DNA of 64,000 bases from Thermomonas sp. Lineage in GTDB: Bacteria; Pseudomonadota; Gammaproteobacteria; Xanthomonadales; Xanthomonadaceae. This document shows, in pieces, positions 35,790 to 44,587 of this stretch (position 1 is the stretch's first letter; every line of letters begins with the position of its first letter). The stretch covers positions 124,001-188,000 of the forward strand of contig NZ_JAMLIW010000002.1 of the NCBI RefSeq assembly GCF_023953935.1. Direction: 5' to 3'. The position numbers and the translations under genes were made by a program. A model generated the notes under the pieces. It did no database searches and was not told the DNA's origin. It saw only the letters and a program-made list of their open reading frames with translations.

Positions 35790-36838
35790 TTTTACGTGTC
35801 ACTGCGGCGGTGTGATGCCGGCCTGCGTGTGCCCATGCCGCTGGTGTTGGGACTGGCGACGGCAACTCTCCCGGACGGCGAAGGCGTGCTTCGATCTTCC
35901 AGGTGCCCGAAGCCATCCGGGAGCAGGTGCAGGTGCGTTCGGCCAATTTGCCCTGTACGGTGACCTGTCGGCGCGCATCAAGCCTCCAGTGACCTGTTTC
36001 CGCGGGTGGAGGTCTATTCGATCGACGAGAACTTCGTCGATGTCGAGGGCATCAAGAATCCCGAGCGACTCTGTCTGGAAGCCCGGGAGCGCATCCTGCA
36101 ATGGGTCGGTATCCCCTGCTGTGTCGGTCTTGGCAGCACGCGCACGCTGGCCAAAGCCGGCAGCAAGCTGGCGAAGGTGCAGTCGCGTCGGGCGGTGAAG
36201 GCCGGGGCACTGGCGGTGTGTCATGCCACGGGCAACATCCACCATCCTGTTGAGGGACGTCTGGGCGTTGGCCCGCGCTGTTCCGCACGATTGGCACGAG
36301 GCGTGAACTGGCTGCCGACCTGGCCTGCCTGCGGATCCTGACCACTGGCGTGGTGCTGGCAAGGTGCAACTGCGCGGGCATCTTGCGGCGATTTGGCGCT
36401 GGAGGTGCCGGATCGCGGCAGATCGGTCGCGCACCTTCGGGCGCGATGTTGCCGATCAGCGAAGCGTTGGCCACCTAACAACCGTGGCCTGCGAAAACCG
36501 CCAGCGCGGTCTTGCCGCCGCTGCGGATAGTCTGGCTGGACGGCAATGCGCACCGGGGCGACGGCTTCCACGCTTCACGCGCCGTGCCGCTGCCGATCCC
36601 GACCCGGGATACCCGATGTCTTGCGTGCCGTGCGCTGGCTGGCCACATCGATCGCGCCCGGGGCAGAAATTCAAGCGCGGAGGTGTCAGGCTGGCGGATC
36701 TGGTGAGAGGTGAACTAAGCCAAGCGGACATGTTCTCAGCACCGGATCCGCGTCGAAGCGGCATGGAGGTGCTGGATCGCATCAATGCCAAGTTCGGGCG
36801 CAGGACGGTAGGGTTGGGCACGCGGGCTGGAAGGTGGC
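35790..36838 (+). pseudogene. UmuC-like Y-family DNA polymerase, degraded
   Basis: Pieces in successive frames match UmuC: FQVPEAIREQVQVRSAN, LYGDLSARIK, VEVYSIDENFVDVEGI, ILQWVGIPCCVGLGSTRTLA with KAGSKLAK, and the C-terminal FKRGGVRLADLVRGELSQAD with MEVLDRINAKFGRR. The palm active-site Asp-Glu is present in SIDENFVD. One slip falls in a T-run near 35,945 (one T missing from the Asn-Phe-Ala codons). The little-finger part is partly missing, and the 3' end runs into a helicase fragment. No umuD is seen. Not functional as read. Confidence 0.75.
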
Positions 36839-36840
36839 GG

Positions 36841-37525
36841 TGCGCGTACCGAAGCCGACAAGCTGGCCAACGCATGGCTGGCCAAGTACGGACCGCAGAT
36901 CAAGGCGCTCAGCGATGACCGCAGAGAGTCATACCGCCAGATCGTCGAGATGAGCACCGAGCCGCAGGACGTGGAACTGGTCAAGCCAGAGGCCCGCTTT
37001 GAAGCAACCAAGGCGAAGGAAAACGACGACGTGATCGTGCTTCCGACATGGAAGCAGCACCTGCTGTGCGACGATGCCGGCAACTATCCGTCAGAACTGA
37101 AGGGTTGGGAGCGTGTGGTTGTGGAGACCGAATGCAAGCGCAAAGGCTTCACCTTCTGGTATCGCAACCCTGGGCAACCTGGGCAATCGTCGCTGGGCAT
37201 CGCCTACATCGATGGCGACCAATACAAGATCGTCCGCCCGGACTTCGTTTTCTTCGCCGAGCAGGATGGGAAGGTGGTGGTTGACCTTGTTGACCCTCAT
37301 GGCCTGCACCTGGCCGATGCGGTACCTAAGCTGAAGGGATTGGCCACCTACGCCGAGACGCACGCCGAGGCCTATCGACGCATCGAATCCGTCGCCGAGG
37401 TGAAGGGCAAGCTGCGGGTTCTGGATTTGACGAACGACCAAGTACGCAAGGCCATCGCGGGTGTCACGGACGCAGCAGGCCTTTCAGGCCTCTTTGGCGG
37501 AGCGCTGGCCGACGACTACGACTGA
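36841..37525 (+). pseudogene. 3' fragment of a DEAD-box helicase/restriction-type protein
   Basis: About 228 residues in one open frame: TEADKLANAWLAKYGPQIKA, then a block with WERVVVETECKRKGFTFWYR, YKIVRPDFVFFAEQDGKVVV and DLVDPHGLHLADAVPKLKGL, ending VKGKLRVLDLTNDQVRKAI. This is the C-terminal domain of large superfamily 2 helicases linked to restriction systems. The helicase motor is absent: the frame enters directly from UmuC-like sequence at about 36,840. An internal ATG at 36,950 could start a 191-residue product. I read it as a recombination fragment. It differs from the res gene at 29.6-32.4 kb. Confidence 0.65.
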
Positions 37526-37577
37526 TAGCAATCGCAGCAGCCACCAAGATGGCGGCTATCAGCTGTTGAGAGGCTGC

Positions 37578-38669
37578 TTACCCCAACTTTTTCGCCAAAT
37601 CACTCGCCCGTGGGTGGTAGTAGCGTTTGAGCATCCGCAGATCCTTGTGTCCGGTGACAGCGGCCAGCTCGACGAGATTGGGTAATTTCTCCGCAAGGCG
37701 CGATGTGGCCTCGTGGCGCAGGTCGTGGAATCGCAGGTCGGTCAGCCGCGCATCCGGCTTGCGGCCCGCGTCAGCGCATTCCTGGACGTAGCGGCGGCGT
37801 GCCCGCTCAATGGTGCGTACCCACGCCTTCTTGAGAGCATCGGCGGTCAGCCTGAACACTTTGCCGGAAGGGGAGTCGGCGTCACTGCCCCCGAGATCGT
37901 GCAGGATGGCAACAGCCTGCCGTGACAGCGGCACCGTTCGCGGCTCGCCATTTTTCGTCATCGGCAAGTGCGCTGTTTGCGCTTCGAGGTCGATGTACTC
38001 CCACTCCAGCGCCAGCAGCTCACCTTGACGCATCGCGGTTTCCAGCGCCAGCAGCACCAGCGGCTTGAGGTTGGATTGCCGCGTACCGGTGCGATAGTTG
38101 CCGGCACGCTTTGCGCCACAACTCGGTGCGGGTTGATCTTCCATCGCTGCCAGCAGCCGCGCCTGTTCGTCCTTCACCAACCGACGATCCCTTGCGTCGG
38201 CGGCGACTGGTGCAGCGATGGCGGCAACCGGGTTCTGGGGCAACGGGATCAGGCGTTCCTTGCGTGCCCAGGTCAATGCGCCACTCAGCACGCCCATTTC
38301 GCGGGCCACCGTTCCAGGAGCAACGACACGTAGCCGTTCGTCGCGCCAACGCAACAGGACGGCAGGCGTCAGCGCGTCGAGCCGGTAATGCCCGAGGTCT
38401 TCAGCGAACCGAGCCAATCGGCCCATCTCTGCGGGAGAGCCGCGCTTGGACGCAACCGTTTGGACGTAATCTGCCAGTAGTTCGCCAAGCGTGGTGCGAT
38501 GCGCTACCGTGACATCGACCCACGCGCCCCGTTCCATTTGGGCTTCTTGCTCGCGCGCCCAGGCCTGTGCTCAAGGTTTTGTGGCGAAGGTTTGGGAGGT
38601 GACTCTATCCCCTCTCCGTCGCACTTTCGCTTGCCACCGCCCCGATGGTCTTTGGACGAATGTCGCCAT
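37578..38669 (-). pseudogene. int: tyrosine-recombinase integrase with in-frame stop
   Basis: Phage-type integrase of 363 residues when read through. Core-binding domain about LGELLADYVQTVASKRGSPA; catalytic residues in ALETAMRQGELLALEW (Arg), RFHDLRHEATSRL (His-Leu-Arg-His) and TGHKDLRMLKRYYHP (His, nucleophile Tyr). The N-terminal arm-binding part starts at ATG 38,669 (MATFVQRPSGRWQAKVRRRG) but meets TGA at 38,571-38,573. The ATG at 38,537 would still give a 319-residue catalytic protein lacking the arm-binding domain. It points away from attR and has a copy of the TGTCCCC motif just upstream. Confidence 0.88.
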
Positions 38670-38675
38670 ATCATT

Positions 38676-38692
38676 TGTCCCCGTTTTGTCCC
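38676..38692. repeat. third TGTCCCC-type site, next to the integrase start
   Basis: TGTCCCCGTTTTGTCCC, identical over 17 bases to 22,773-22,789 and in the same orientation. Candidate integrase arm site. Confidence 0.55.
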
Positions 38693-38740
38693 AATCGGGG
38701 TAAAGTTACGCTGTAAACGTTGGCGGTGCTAGGCTCTATT

Positions 38741-38790
38741 TTGCCTTCACACGGCAAGGGTCGCAGGTTCGATCCCTGCACCGCCCACCA
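38741..38790 (+). other. attR: right direct repeat of the island
   Basis: Copy of the 3' 50 bases of tRNA-Val with one mismatch. No 5' half, so not a tRNA gene. Confidence 0.92.
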
Positions 38791-38798
38791 GCAAAATC

Positions 38799-38820
38799 AA
38801 CGGCTCAGGCCGTTTTTTTT
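38799..38820 (+). terminator. rho-independent terminator after attR
   Basis: AACGGC-TCAG-GCCGTT and then an eight-base T-run. Probably the original terminator of tRNA-Val, displaced 16 kb by the island. Confidence 0.85.
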
Positions 38821-38848
38821 GTGCCTGGATGCGCCCCACCGGGCGCGG

Positions 38849-40267
38849 TCAGCCCACCACCTTGTAGCAGGGCTGGTAGTCGCCGGAGATCTTCATCCGG
38901 CGCTGTTCGACGAAGGCGCGCAGCAGGGCGTCGAGGGCGCGCATGATGTCGGGATCGCCGTTGATCTCGAACGGGCCGCGGGCCTCGATCTGCCGCATGG
39001 CCGCTTCCTTGACGTTGCCGGCGACGATGCCGGAGAAGGCGCGGCGCAGGTCGGCGGCCAGTGCGTGCGGCTTGCGGCCGTGGTGGAGGTCGAGGCTGGC
39101 CATCAGCTCATGGGTCGGCACGAAGGGCTGCTGGAAGGCCAGCGGCACGTCCAGGCCCCAGTTGAAGAAGAATGAATCGCGCTGGGCGACGCGCTGCTCC
39201 TTGACCTTGCGGATGCCGCCGCCCATGCGCTTGGCGACCTGGATCGGATCGGCCACGATGATGTCGTAAAGGCTGGCGGCTTCGTCGCCCAGGGTCAGGC
39301 GGATGAACTTGTCGATCTGCTCGAAATACGGGGCGGCACCGGTGGGGCCGGTGAGGATCAGCGGGAAGCGCAGGTGGGCGTTTTCCTCGCGCAGCAGGAT
39401 GCCGAGCAGATAGAGGATTTCCTCGGCGGTGCCGACGCCGCCGGGGAACACGATGATGCCGTGGCCCATGCGGACGAAGGCCTCCAGGCGCTTTTCGATG
39501 TCCGGCATGATCACTAGGTGGTTGACGATCGGATTGGGCGATTCGGCGGCGATGATCCCCGGCTCGGTGATGCCGATGTAGCGGGTGCGGCGGCGGCGCT
39601 GCTTGGCGTGGGCAATGGTGGCGCCCTTCATCGGCCCCTTCATCGCGCCCGGGCCGCAGCCGGTGCAGATGTCGAGCCCGCGCAGGCCCAGCTCGTAGCC
39701 GACCTGCTTGGTGTATTTGTATTCGTCCTGGCCGATCGAATGGCCGCCCCAGCACACCACCAGGTTCGGGTCGGCCGGGAACAGCACCCGCGCATTGCGC
39801 AACAGCCGGAACACCGCATCGGTGATGCCGGCGGAGTTGCCCAGTTCGGGATCGCCGTTGAGGTCGATCGCGGTGAAGGCCAGATCGCGCACCACCGCAA
39901 ACAGCAGTTCGGCCACGCCGCGGATGATCTGGCCGTCGACGAAGGCCATCGCCGGCGCATTGCGCAGCTCCAGCCGCACGCCGCGATCCTGCTGTTTCAC
40001 TTCGATGTCGAAGTGCGGATACAGCTCCTGGGCGGCGCGCGGGTCGTCGTTGGCGCTGCCGGAGGTGAGCACCGCCAGCGCGCAGCGGCGCAGCAGGTCG
40101 TGCAGGCCGGCGCCGGAGGCATCGCGCAGGCGCGCCACTTCCTCGCGCGAGAGCACGTCGAGCGCGCCCTTGGGGTAGATGTGGGTGGAGACGGTGGGCA
40201 AGCTGGCGGCGGAGGCGGAGGCGGAACCGACCGCATCCGGTGGCAGGGGTTTGTTGTTGTCATCCAT
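38849..40267 (-). CDS. ppnN: nucleotide 5'-monophosphate nucleosidase (YgdH/PpnN, LOG family)
   Basis: Protein of 472 residues of the LOG/PpnN family, cleaving purine and pyrimidine monophosphates to base and ribose-5-phosphate; in E. coli it responds to (p)ppGpp. The LOG motif is seen as GIIVFPGGVGTAEEILYLLG and the phosphate region as GCGPGAMKGPMKGATIAHAK. N- and C-terminal extensions (THIYPKGALDVLSREEVARL at the start; MRQIEARGPFEINGDPDIMR near the end) match the long PpnN form rather than short LOG proteins. First chromosomal gene right of the island. Confidence 0.93.
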   Translation of the reverse strand: MDDNNKPLPPDAVGSASASAASLPTVSTHIYPKGALDVLSREEVARLRDASGAGLHDLLRRCALAVLTSGSANDDPRAAQELYPHFDIEVKQQDRGVRLELRNAPAMAFVDGQIIRGVAELLFAVVRDLAFTAIDLNGDPELGNSAGITDAVFRLLRNARVLFPADPNLVVCWGGHSIGQDEYKYTKQVGYELGLRGLDICTGCGPGAMKGPMKGATIAHAKQRRRRTRYIGITEPGIIAAESPNPIVNHLVIMPDIEKRLEAFVRMGHGIIVFPGGVGTAEEILYLLGILLREENAHLRFPLILTGPTGAAPYFEQIDKFIRLTLGDEAASLYDIIVADPIQVAKRMGGGIRKVKEQRVAQRDSFFFNWGLDVPLAFQQPFVPTHELMASLDLHHGRKPHALAADLRRAFSGIVAGNVKEAAMRQIEARGPFEINGDPDIMRALDALLRAFVEQRRMKISGDYQPCYKVVG

Positions 40268-40298
40268 AGGGGCGTGAGTCTATCGCAACGGCTGAAAC

Positions 40299-40325
40299 AA
40301 AACGCCCGGGAAACCCGGGCGTTTT
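40299..40325. terminator. terminator between TonB receptor and ppnN
   Basis: AACGCCCGGG-AAA-CCCGGGCGTT with A- and T-rich flanks. It lies downstream of the receptor's neighbour ppnN start side and could end transcription in either direction. Confidence 0.6.
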
Positions 40326-40348
40326 GTGCAGCTGGAAACCGTGAGAAA

Positions 40349-43300
40349 TCAGAACGTGTAGCGCAGGGTCAGGCGCATGGCCCAGCGCTGCGAAGGATTG
40401 TTCGATTCGTTCACGTCCAGCGTGTTCGGCGAATACACGCCGCCCTTGTTGTACAGGCTGGTGCTGGAGATGTCGTAGATGTACTTGCCGATGTCGCCCG
40501 CCGTGCAGACCGGGCTGACCGCCGTGCAGACGCCGGCGAAGTTGGCGAACTGCCGGATCAGCGGGAAGTCGGCGCGATATTCCACACCCCAGTTGTGGTT
40601 GAGCATGTTCAGGAAATTGAAGATATCGAGGCGGATTTCGCCCTTGTGTCCGGCCATGAAGCCCGGGATTTCCTGCGAGAAGCTCAGGTCCAGCTGGTTG
40701 GCCCAGGGCGCGCGGGAACGGTTGCGCCCGAAGATGTCACCACGGCTGCCGTTCAAGGCAGGGTCGTTGTTGACGTAGGCCCAGAACGAATCGGCCATCG
40801 CCGCCGAGGTCGGGTTGGCCCAGACCACGTCATCCGGCCCCTTCGGGATGTAGGCCAGCGAGCGACCGCTCATGCCGATGCCCTGGACGTCGTTGCCGAA
40901 CACCCAGCTGTATGGCGCGCCGTCGTGGCCGTCGTAGATCGCCGAGATGCGGGTGGTGTAGTCGCCGAAGAAGTTGTGCTGCCAGCTGATGCGGGCCAGC
41001 ACGCGATCCGGGATGGAATAGTTGGAGATGCCGATTTCGTCCTCGCCCGGATTGGTGAAGGCGCGGTATTGATAGCTGCTGTAAGCGACGCTGGACGTGC
41101 CCGGGTTGACGTCGGTGGCGTGCGACCGGGTGTAAGCCAGCATCCCGCTCCAGGTGCCATTGAACGGTTTCTTCAGCGACAGGGTGAAGTTGTCCGAACC
41201 GCCTCGATCGGTGTTGGTCAGCAGGATGGTGTTGCTGAATGAGGGATTGCTGTTCCAGTAGGTGGAGTTGCCGCTGCCGGGAGCCGCATTCGGGTACCGG
41301 GCATAGCTGTAGCGTCCGTCCGGAAGGGTCCCGGTCGGCGTGCCGAGGTTGATGTCGGCATAGCGGATGCCGTTGACGACGTCCAGATGCTGATATTCGG
41401 CGGTGAAGATCAAATCCCACCACGGCAGCTGGCGATCGAAGCCCAGCGTGAACTTGGCCACGGTCGGCAGCTTGAAGTCGGGATCGACGACGTTGACGGT
41501 CATCGACGAACTGCCCAGGCCAGGAGGCGTCAGCGCGCCGCCCGGCACGTTCTGGTTGTAGGGATCGGCGCTGAACAGCGGATCGGTCGGCAGCCGATAG
41601 CGATTGATCCTCCAGGTGGCCGCCGCCACGCCGTTGTTGGAGTACGGGTTGGACATCCAGACCGCCGGCGTGTTCGACAGGAACAGACCCGCGCCACCGC
41701 GCAGCTGGGTGGGGCGTTCGGTATCGAAGGTGTAGTTGAACGAGAAGCGCGGCTGCAGCACGCCATTGCCGTCGATGGTGGTGACATTGGTATAGCCGAA
41801 CCCGCCCTTGGCGGCGTTCGGATTGCCCGCATTGGCGCGCAGGCCGCACGGCCCGAGGTTGCCCAGCGTGCCCGGGGCGGCCGCAAAGCAGGGGTTGAAG
41901 GTCGGGTCCGGATTCACCTTCGGGATGTCATAGCGCAGTCCGTACTGCATCGACAGCCGGTCGTTGACCTGATAGGTGTCCTGGATGAAGAAGCCGTACT
42001 GCTTCATCGTGAAACGGGCAGCGACGTTGTCCAGCGTGTAGCCCGGCGCCGGCAGCGCCAGCCGGTACTCGCGCCAACGACCGGCGGCGAAATCGGCGAT
42101 CGAGTTGAAGGTGTACTGGCCGTTGTAGCGCTGCAGGAACAGGTTGTAGTAGTCGTCGGACTGATAGTCCACGCCGGCCTTGAGCACATGGTCGCCCAGA
42201 TACCAGGTGCCGGCGAAATACGCGTTCCAGGTCTTGACGCTGATGACGTTGGCCTGGCTGGAATACTCGGTACCCAGCCGCACCATGGTGCCGGAGTCGG
42301 TGCCGTTCAGGCGCACCGAAACTTCCGGCTGGTAGCCGCCCACCAGCGGGCCGCGGGTCTGGTCGAACTGGCTGTAGCCCACCGAGAACTCGGTCGAGAA
42401 ATTCTCGGTCCAGTCGTCGTACAGGCTCAGGGCGTAGCTGGTGCTCTTCTTGTCGAACACGTACCAGTTGCTGGACAGGGTCAGCAGGGTCTGGCTGCTG
42501 TTGGTGATGATCGGTTCGACTTCCGTGGTTCGGCTCCAGCGGAAGCTGGCGCGGTGGAAATCGTTGATGTTCCAGTCCAGCTTGACCAGGGCGCGTTTGG
42601 AATCGATGTCGGTGCTGGCCGAGCTGGCATCACCGGGATCCATGCCCCAGGCCTGCGCCGTGGTGATGATCTGGTCGAGCTGGGTCTGGGTCAGCCCGTT
42701 GACCTGCGAGGCGGCGCTGGAACCCGTCGGCCCCCACAGCGAGCCTGGCGAGGTCTTCTTGCCCTCTTCATAGGACAGGAAGAAGAACAGACGATCCTGG
42801 ATGATCGGGCCCCCCAGGGTGACGCCCCAGGTGGTGTCCTTGCCGTAGCCCGTCCAATCGGTCAGCGCATTGCGGTTGTTGCCGCCCTTGCCGATCATGC
42901 TGTCGGCATTCTGGTAGACGTAGTACAGCGAGCCGTGGAACTCGTTGGTGCCGGACTTGGTGACGGCATTCACCCAGGCACCCACGCCGCGGCGGACGGT
43001 GACATCGTAGTTGGCCGTGGAGATGTTGTAGCTCTGGATGGCGTCCTGCGAAATCGGCGTGCCCTTGGTCGGCAAGCCGTTGTCGTTCAGGCCGAAGGGG
43101 TCGCCGGCCTGGATGGTGTCCACCGTAATGCTGTTGTAGCGGAAGTTCTGGCCCATGGCCGAGAACGCGCCGCGGTCGCGGTCGGTGACAACCACGTTGG
43201 GATCGGTGCGCACCACGTCCTGGATCGAGCGATCCGGCGTCGGCATGCGGTCCATGTCCGCGCGGGTCAGATTGGTGCCCATGCCGCGGTTGTCGGAAGC

Positions 43301-43705
43301 GAAGGTGTCCGCGCCAGCTCCGACCACCACGACCGCGCCCAGCGTGGTCGCGCCTTCGGAATTGAGTTGGGCATTGACGGTGGCCACCTGGTCGAGGCCA
43401 AGGTAGACGTTCTCCTGGGTCCGGGTGCCCTCGCCTTCCTTGGTGATGGTGATGGTGTACGGACCGCCGACGCGCAGGCCGCGGGCGTTGTAGCGGCCGC
43501 TGGCATCGGTGGCGGCGCGGCTGACCGTGCCCGATTCGACGTGGGTGATGGTGACCTGGGCGCCGGCGACCGGCTGGCCGCTGGTGCCGGTGACGAGGCC
43601 ACCGACGCCGGACGAGGTGCTCTGTGCGAACACGGGAGCCGCGGCGAGCGCGACGATCAGACCCAGTGACAGCCTCGACAGCCGGACGCGGTGCAGGTGA
43701 TTCAT
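40349..43705 (-). CDS. Oar-like TonB-dependent outer-membrane receptor
   Basis: Protein of 1118 residues. Signal peptide (LSLGLIVALAAAPVFAQ), then an N-terminal carboxypeptidase-regulatory-like domain (GLVTGTSGQPVAGAQVTITH) and a TonB plug (PDRSIQDVVRTDPNVVVTDR). A large beta-barrel follows, ending in ...RWAMRLTLRYTF with the C-terminal aromatic typical of outer-membrane proteins. Oar-like receptors are numerous in xanthomonads and may take up peptides or glycans. Start is ATG 43,705, after which the signal peptide is normal. No Fur box was noticed upstream. Substrate unknown. Confidence 0.92.
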   Translation of the reverse strand: MNHLHRVRLSRLSLGLIVALAAAPVFAQSTSSGVGGLVTGTSGQPVAGAQVTITHVESGTVSRAATDASGRYNARGLRVGGPYTITITKEGEGTRTQENVYLGLDQVATVNAQLNSEGATTLGAVVVVGAGADTFASDNRGMGTNLTRADMDRMPTPDRSIQDVVRTDPNVVVTDRDRGAFSAMGQNFRYNSITVDTIQAGDPFGLNDNGLPTKGTPISQDAIQSYNISTANYDVTVRRGVGAWVNAVTKSGTNEFHGSLYYVYQNADSMIGKGGNNRNALTDWTGYGKDTTWGVTLGGPIIQDRLFFFLSYEEGKKTSPGSLWGPTGSSAASQVNGLTQTQLDQIITTAQAWGMDPGDASSASTDIDSKRALVKLDWNINDFHRASFRWSRTTEVEPIITNSSQTLLTLSSNWYVFDKKSTSYALSLYDDWTENFSTEFSVGYSQFDQTRGPLVGGYQPEVSVRLNGTDSGTMVRLGTEYSSQANVISVKTWNAYFAGTWYLGDHVLKAGVDYQSDDYYNLFLQRYNGQYTFNSIADFAAGRWREYRLALPAPGYTLDNVAARFTMKQYGFFIQDTYQVNDRLSMQYGLRYDIPKVNPDPTFNPCFAAAPGTLGNLGPCGLRANAGNPNAAKGGFGYTNVTTIDGNGVLQPRFSFNYTFDTERPTQLRGGAGLFLSNTPAVWMSNPYSNNGVAAATWRINRYRLPTDPLFSADPYNQNVPGGALTPPGLGSSSMTVNVVDPDFKLPTVAKFTLGFDRQLPWWDLIFTAEYQHLDVVNGIRYADINLGTPTGTLPDGRYSYARYPNAAPGSGNSTYWNSNPSFSNTILLTNTDRGGSDNFTLSLKKPFNGTWSGMLAYTRSHATDVNPGTSSVAYSSYQYRAFTNPGEDEIGISNYSIPDRVLARISWQHNFFGDYTTRISAIYDGHDGAPYSWVFGNDVQGIGMSGRSLAYIPKGPDDVVWANPTSAAMADSFWAYVNNDPALNGSRGDIFGRNRSRAPWANQLDLSFSQEIPGFMAGHKGEIRLDIFNFLNMLNHNWGVEYRADFPLIRQFANFAGVCTAVSPVCTAGDIGKYIYDISSTSLYNKGGVYSPNTLDVNESNNPSQRWAMRLTLRYTF

Positions 43706-43993
43706 GGCATGACCTCTGAATTTTTGACAGGAAAAACGCATGTTCCCCGCATGTCGCCGCCGGAAATCACGGGCAGGCGCCGCAGGACGTTTGATTGAAG
43801 CCCCTACGCCGTACGCAGAGGTACGCCGTTACGGAAGTTTAACACGTCAACACGCTTGCAAACGTGCTCTGGATCATGCAAACGCTGGGGCGACAAGCTC
43901 ACGTCACAACGTATGTGCATGCGCCACCTTATTGAAACCATTCGATATTCAGCACTGTCGTCACACCCGCACCCCTGCCAGTGCTCAACCGAC
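43706..43993. other. 288-base intergenic region
   Basis: Lies between two leftward genes. It should hold the promoter of the TonB receptor. I see no clear hairpin terminator and no tRNA or open frame worth calling. Confidence 0.4.
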
Positions 43994-44587
43994 TCAGCCG
44001 GCGCCGTGCAGATAGCTGGCCACACCGTCGAGGAACATCTGCACCGAGAGGGCGACGATCACCATGCCCATCAGCCGTTCGACCGCGGCCAGGACGCGGT
44101 TGCCGAGCAGCCGCTGCAACCAGGGCGCGCAAAACAGGATCAACGCGGTCGCGCCCCAGGCCAGGGTCAGGGCCAGCATCCACTCGCCCATCCGCGCAGG
44201 CTGCTGCGAGCCCAGCAGCATCACCGCCGCCATGCCGGAGGGACCGGCGATCATCGGGATGGCCACCGGCACGATGAAGGGCTCCCCGCCCGGCACTTCA
44301 CCCATCACGCCTTCCGGAGTCGGGAAAATCATCCGCAGGCCGATCAGGAACAACACGATCCCGCCGGCGATCGACACCGATTCCTCGCGCAGGTGCATCA
44401 GTGACAGCACGTGCTGACCACCCCACAGGAACAGCAGCAGCACCACCAGGGCGATGACCAGTTCGCGCGCGAGGATGCGGCGCTGGCGGGCGGCGGGAAT
44501 GCCCTTGAACAGACTGAGGATGACCGGAATGTTGCCGAGCGGATCGAGGATGAAGAACAGCAGCAGGGCGGCGGAGGTGATGGTCAT
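43994..44587 (-). CDS. MarC family integral membrane protein
   Basis: Protein of 197 residues with six hydrophobic segments, of the MarC/UPF0056 family. It starts ITSAALLLFFILDPLGNIPV, the family signature with DPxGNxP, and has PVAIPMIAGPSGMAAVMLLG, the second conserved PxAxPxxAGP loop. Function of the family is not established despite the name. ATG at 44,587 overlaps the stop of the SDR gene (ATGA). Third gene of a grxD-SDR-marC operon. Confidence 0.92.
   Translation of the reverse strand: MTITSAALLLFFILDPLGNIPVILSLFKGIPAARQRRILARELVIALVVLLLFLWGGQHVLSLMHLREESVSIAGGIVLFLIGLRMIFPTPEGVMGEVPGGEPFIVPVAIPMIAGPSGMAAVMLLGSQQPARMGEWMLALTLAWGATALILFCAPWLQRLLGNRVLAAVERLMGMVIVALSVQMFLDGVASYLHGAG

Larger units (their letters stand above)
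22619..38790. mobile_element. 16.2-kb genomic island integrated in tRNA-Val
   Basis: Bounded by 50-bp direct repeats of the tRNA 3' end, with a tyrosine integrase next to the right end. Contents from left to right: structured leader, AlpA-like gene, RepA, iteron origin, RelE-type toxin-antitoxin, repeat block, ParM-like remnant, three-gene cassette, type III-like res and mod, HTH gene, SRAP, UmuC, helicase fragment, integrase. The replication genes indicate an integrated plasmid or a phage-plasmid-like element. Integrase, mod, res, SRAP and umuC are broken, so it is probably immobile now. Confidence 0.9.

Noticed and set aside
38741-38790. Second tRNA-Val gene
   Set aside because: Only the 3' 50 bases are present; acceptor 5' strand and D arm are missing, and the T-loop is changed.
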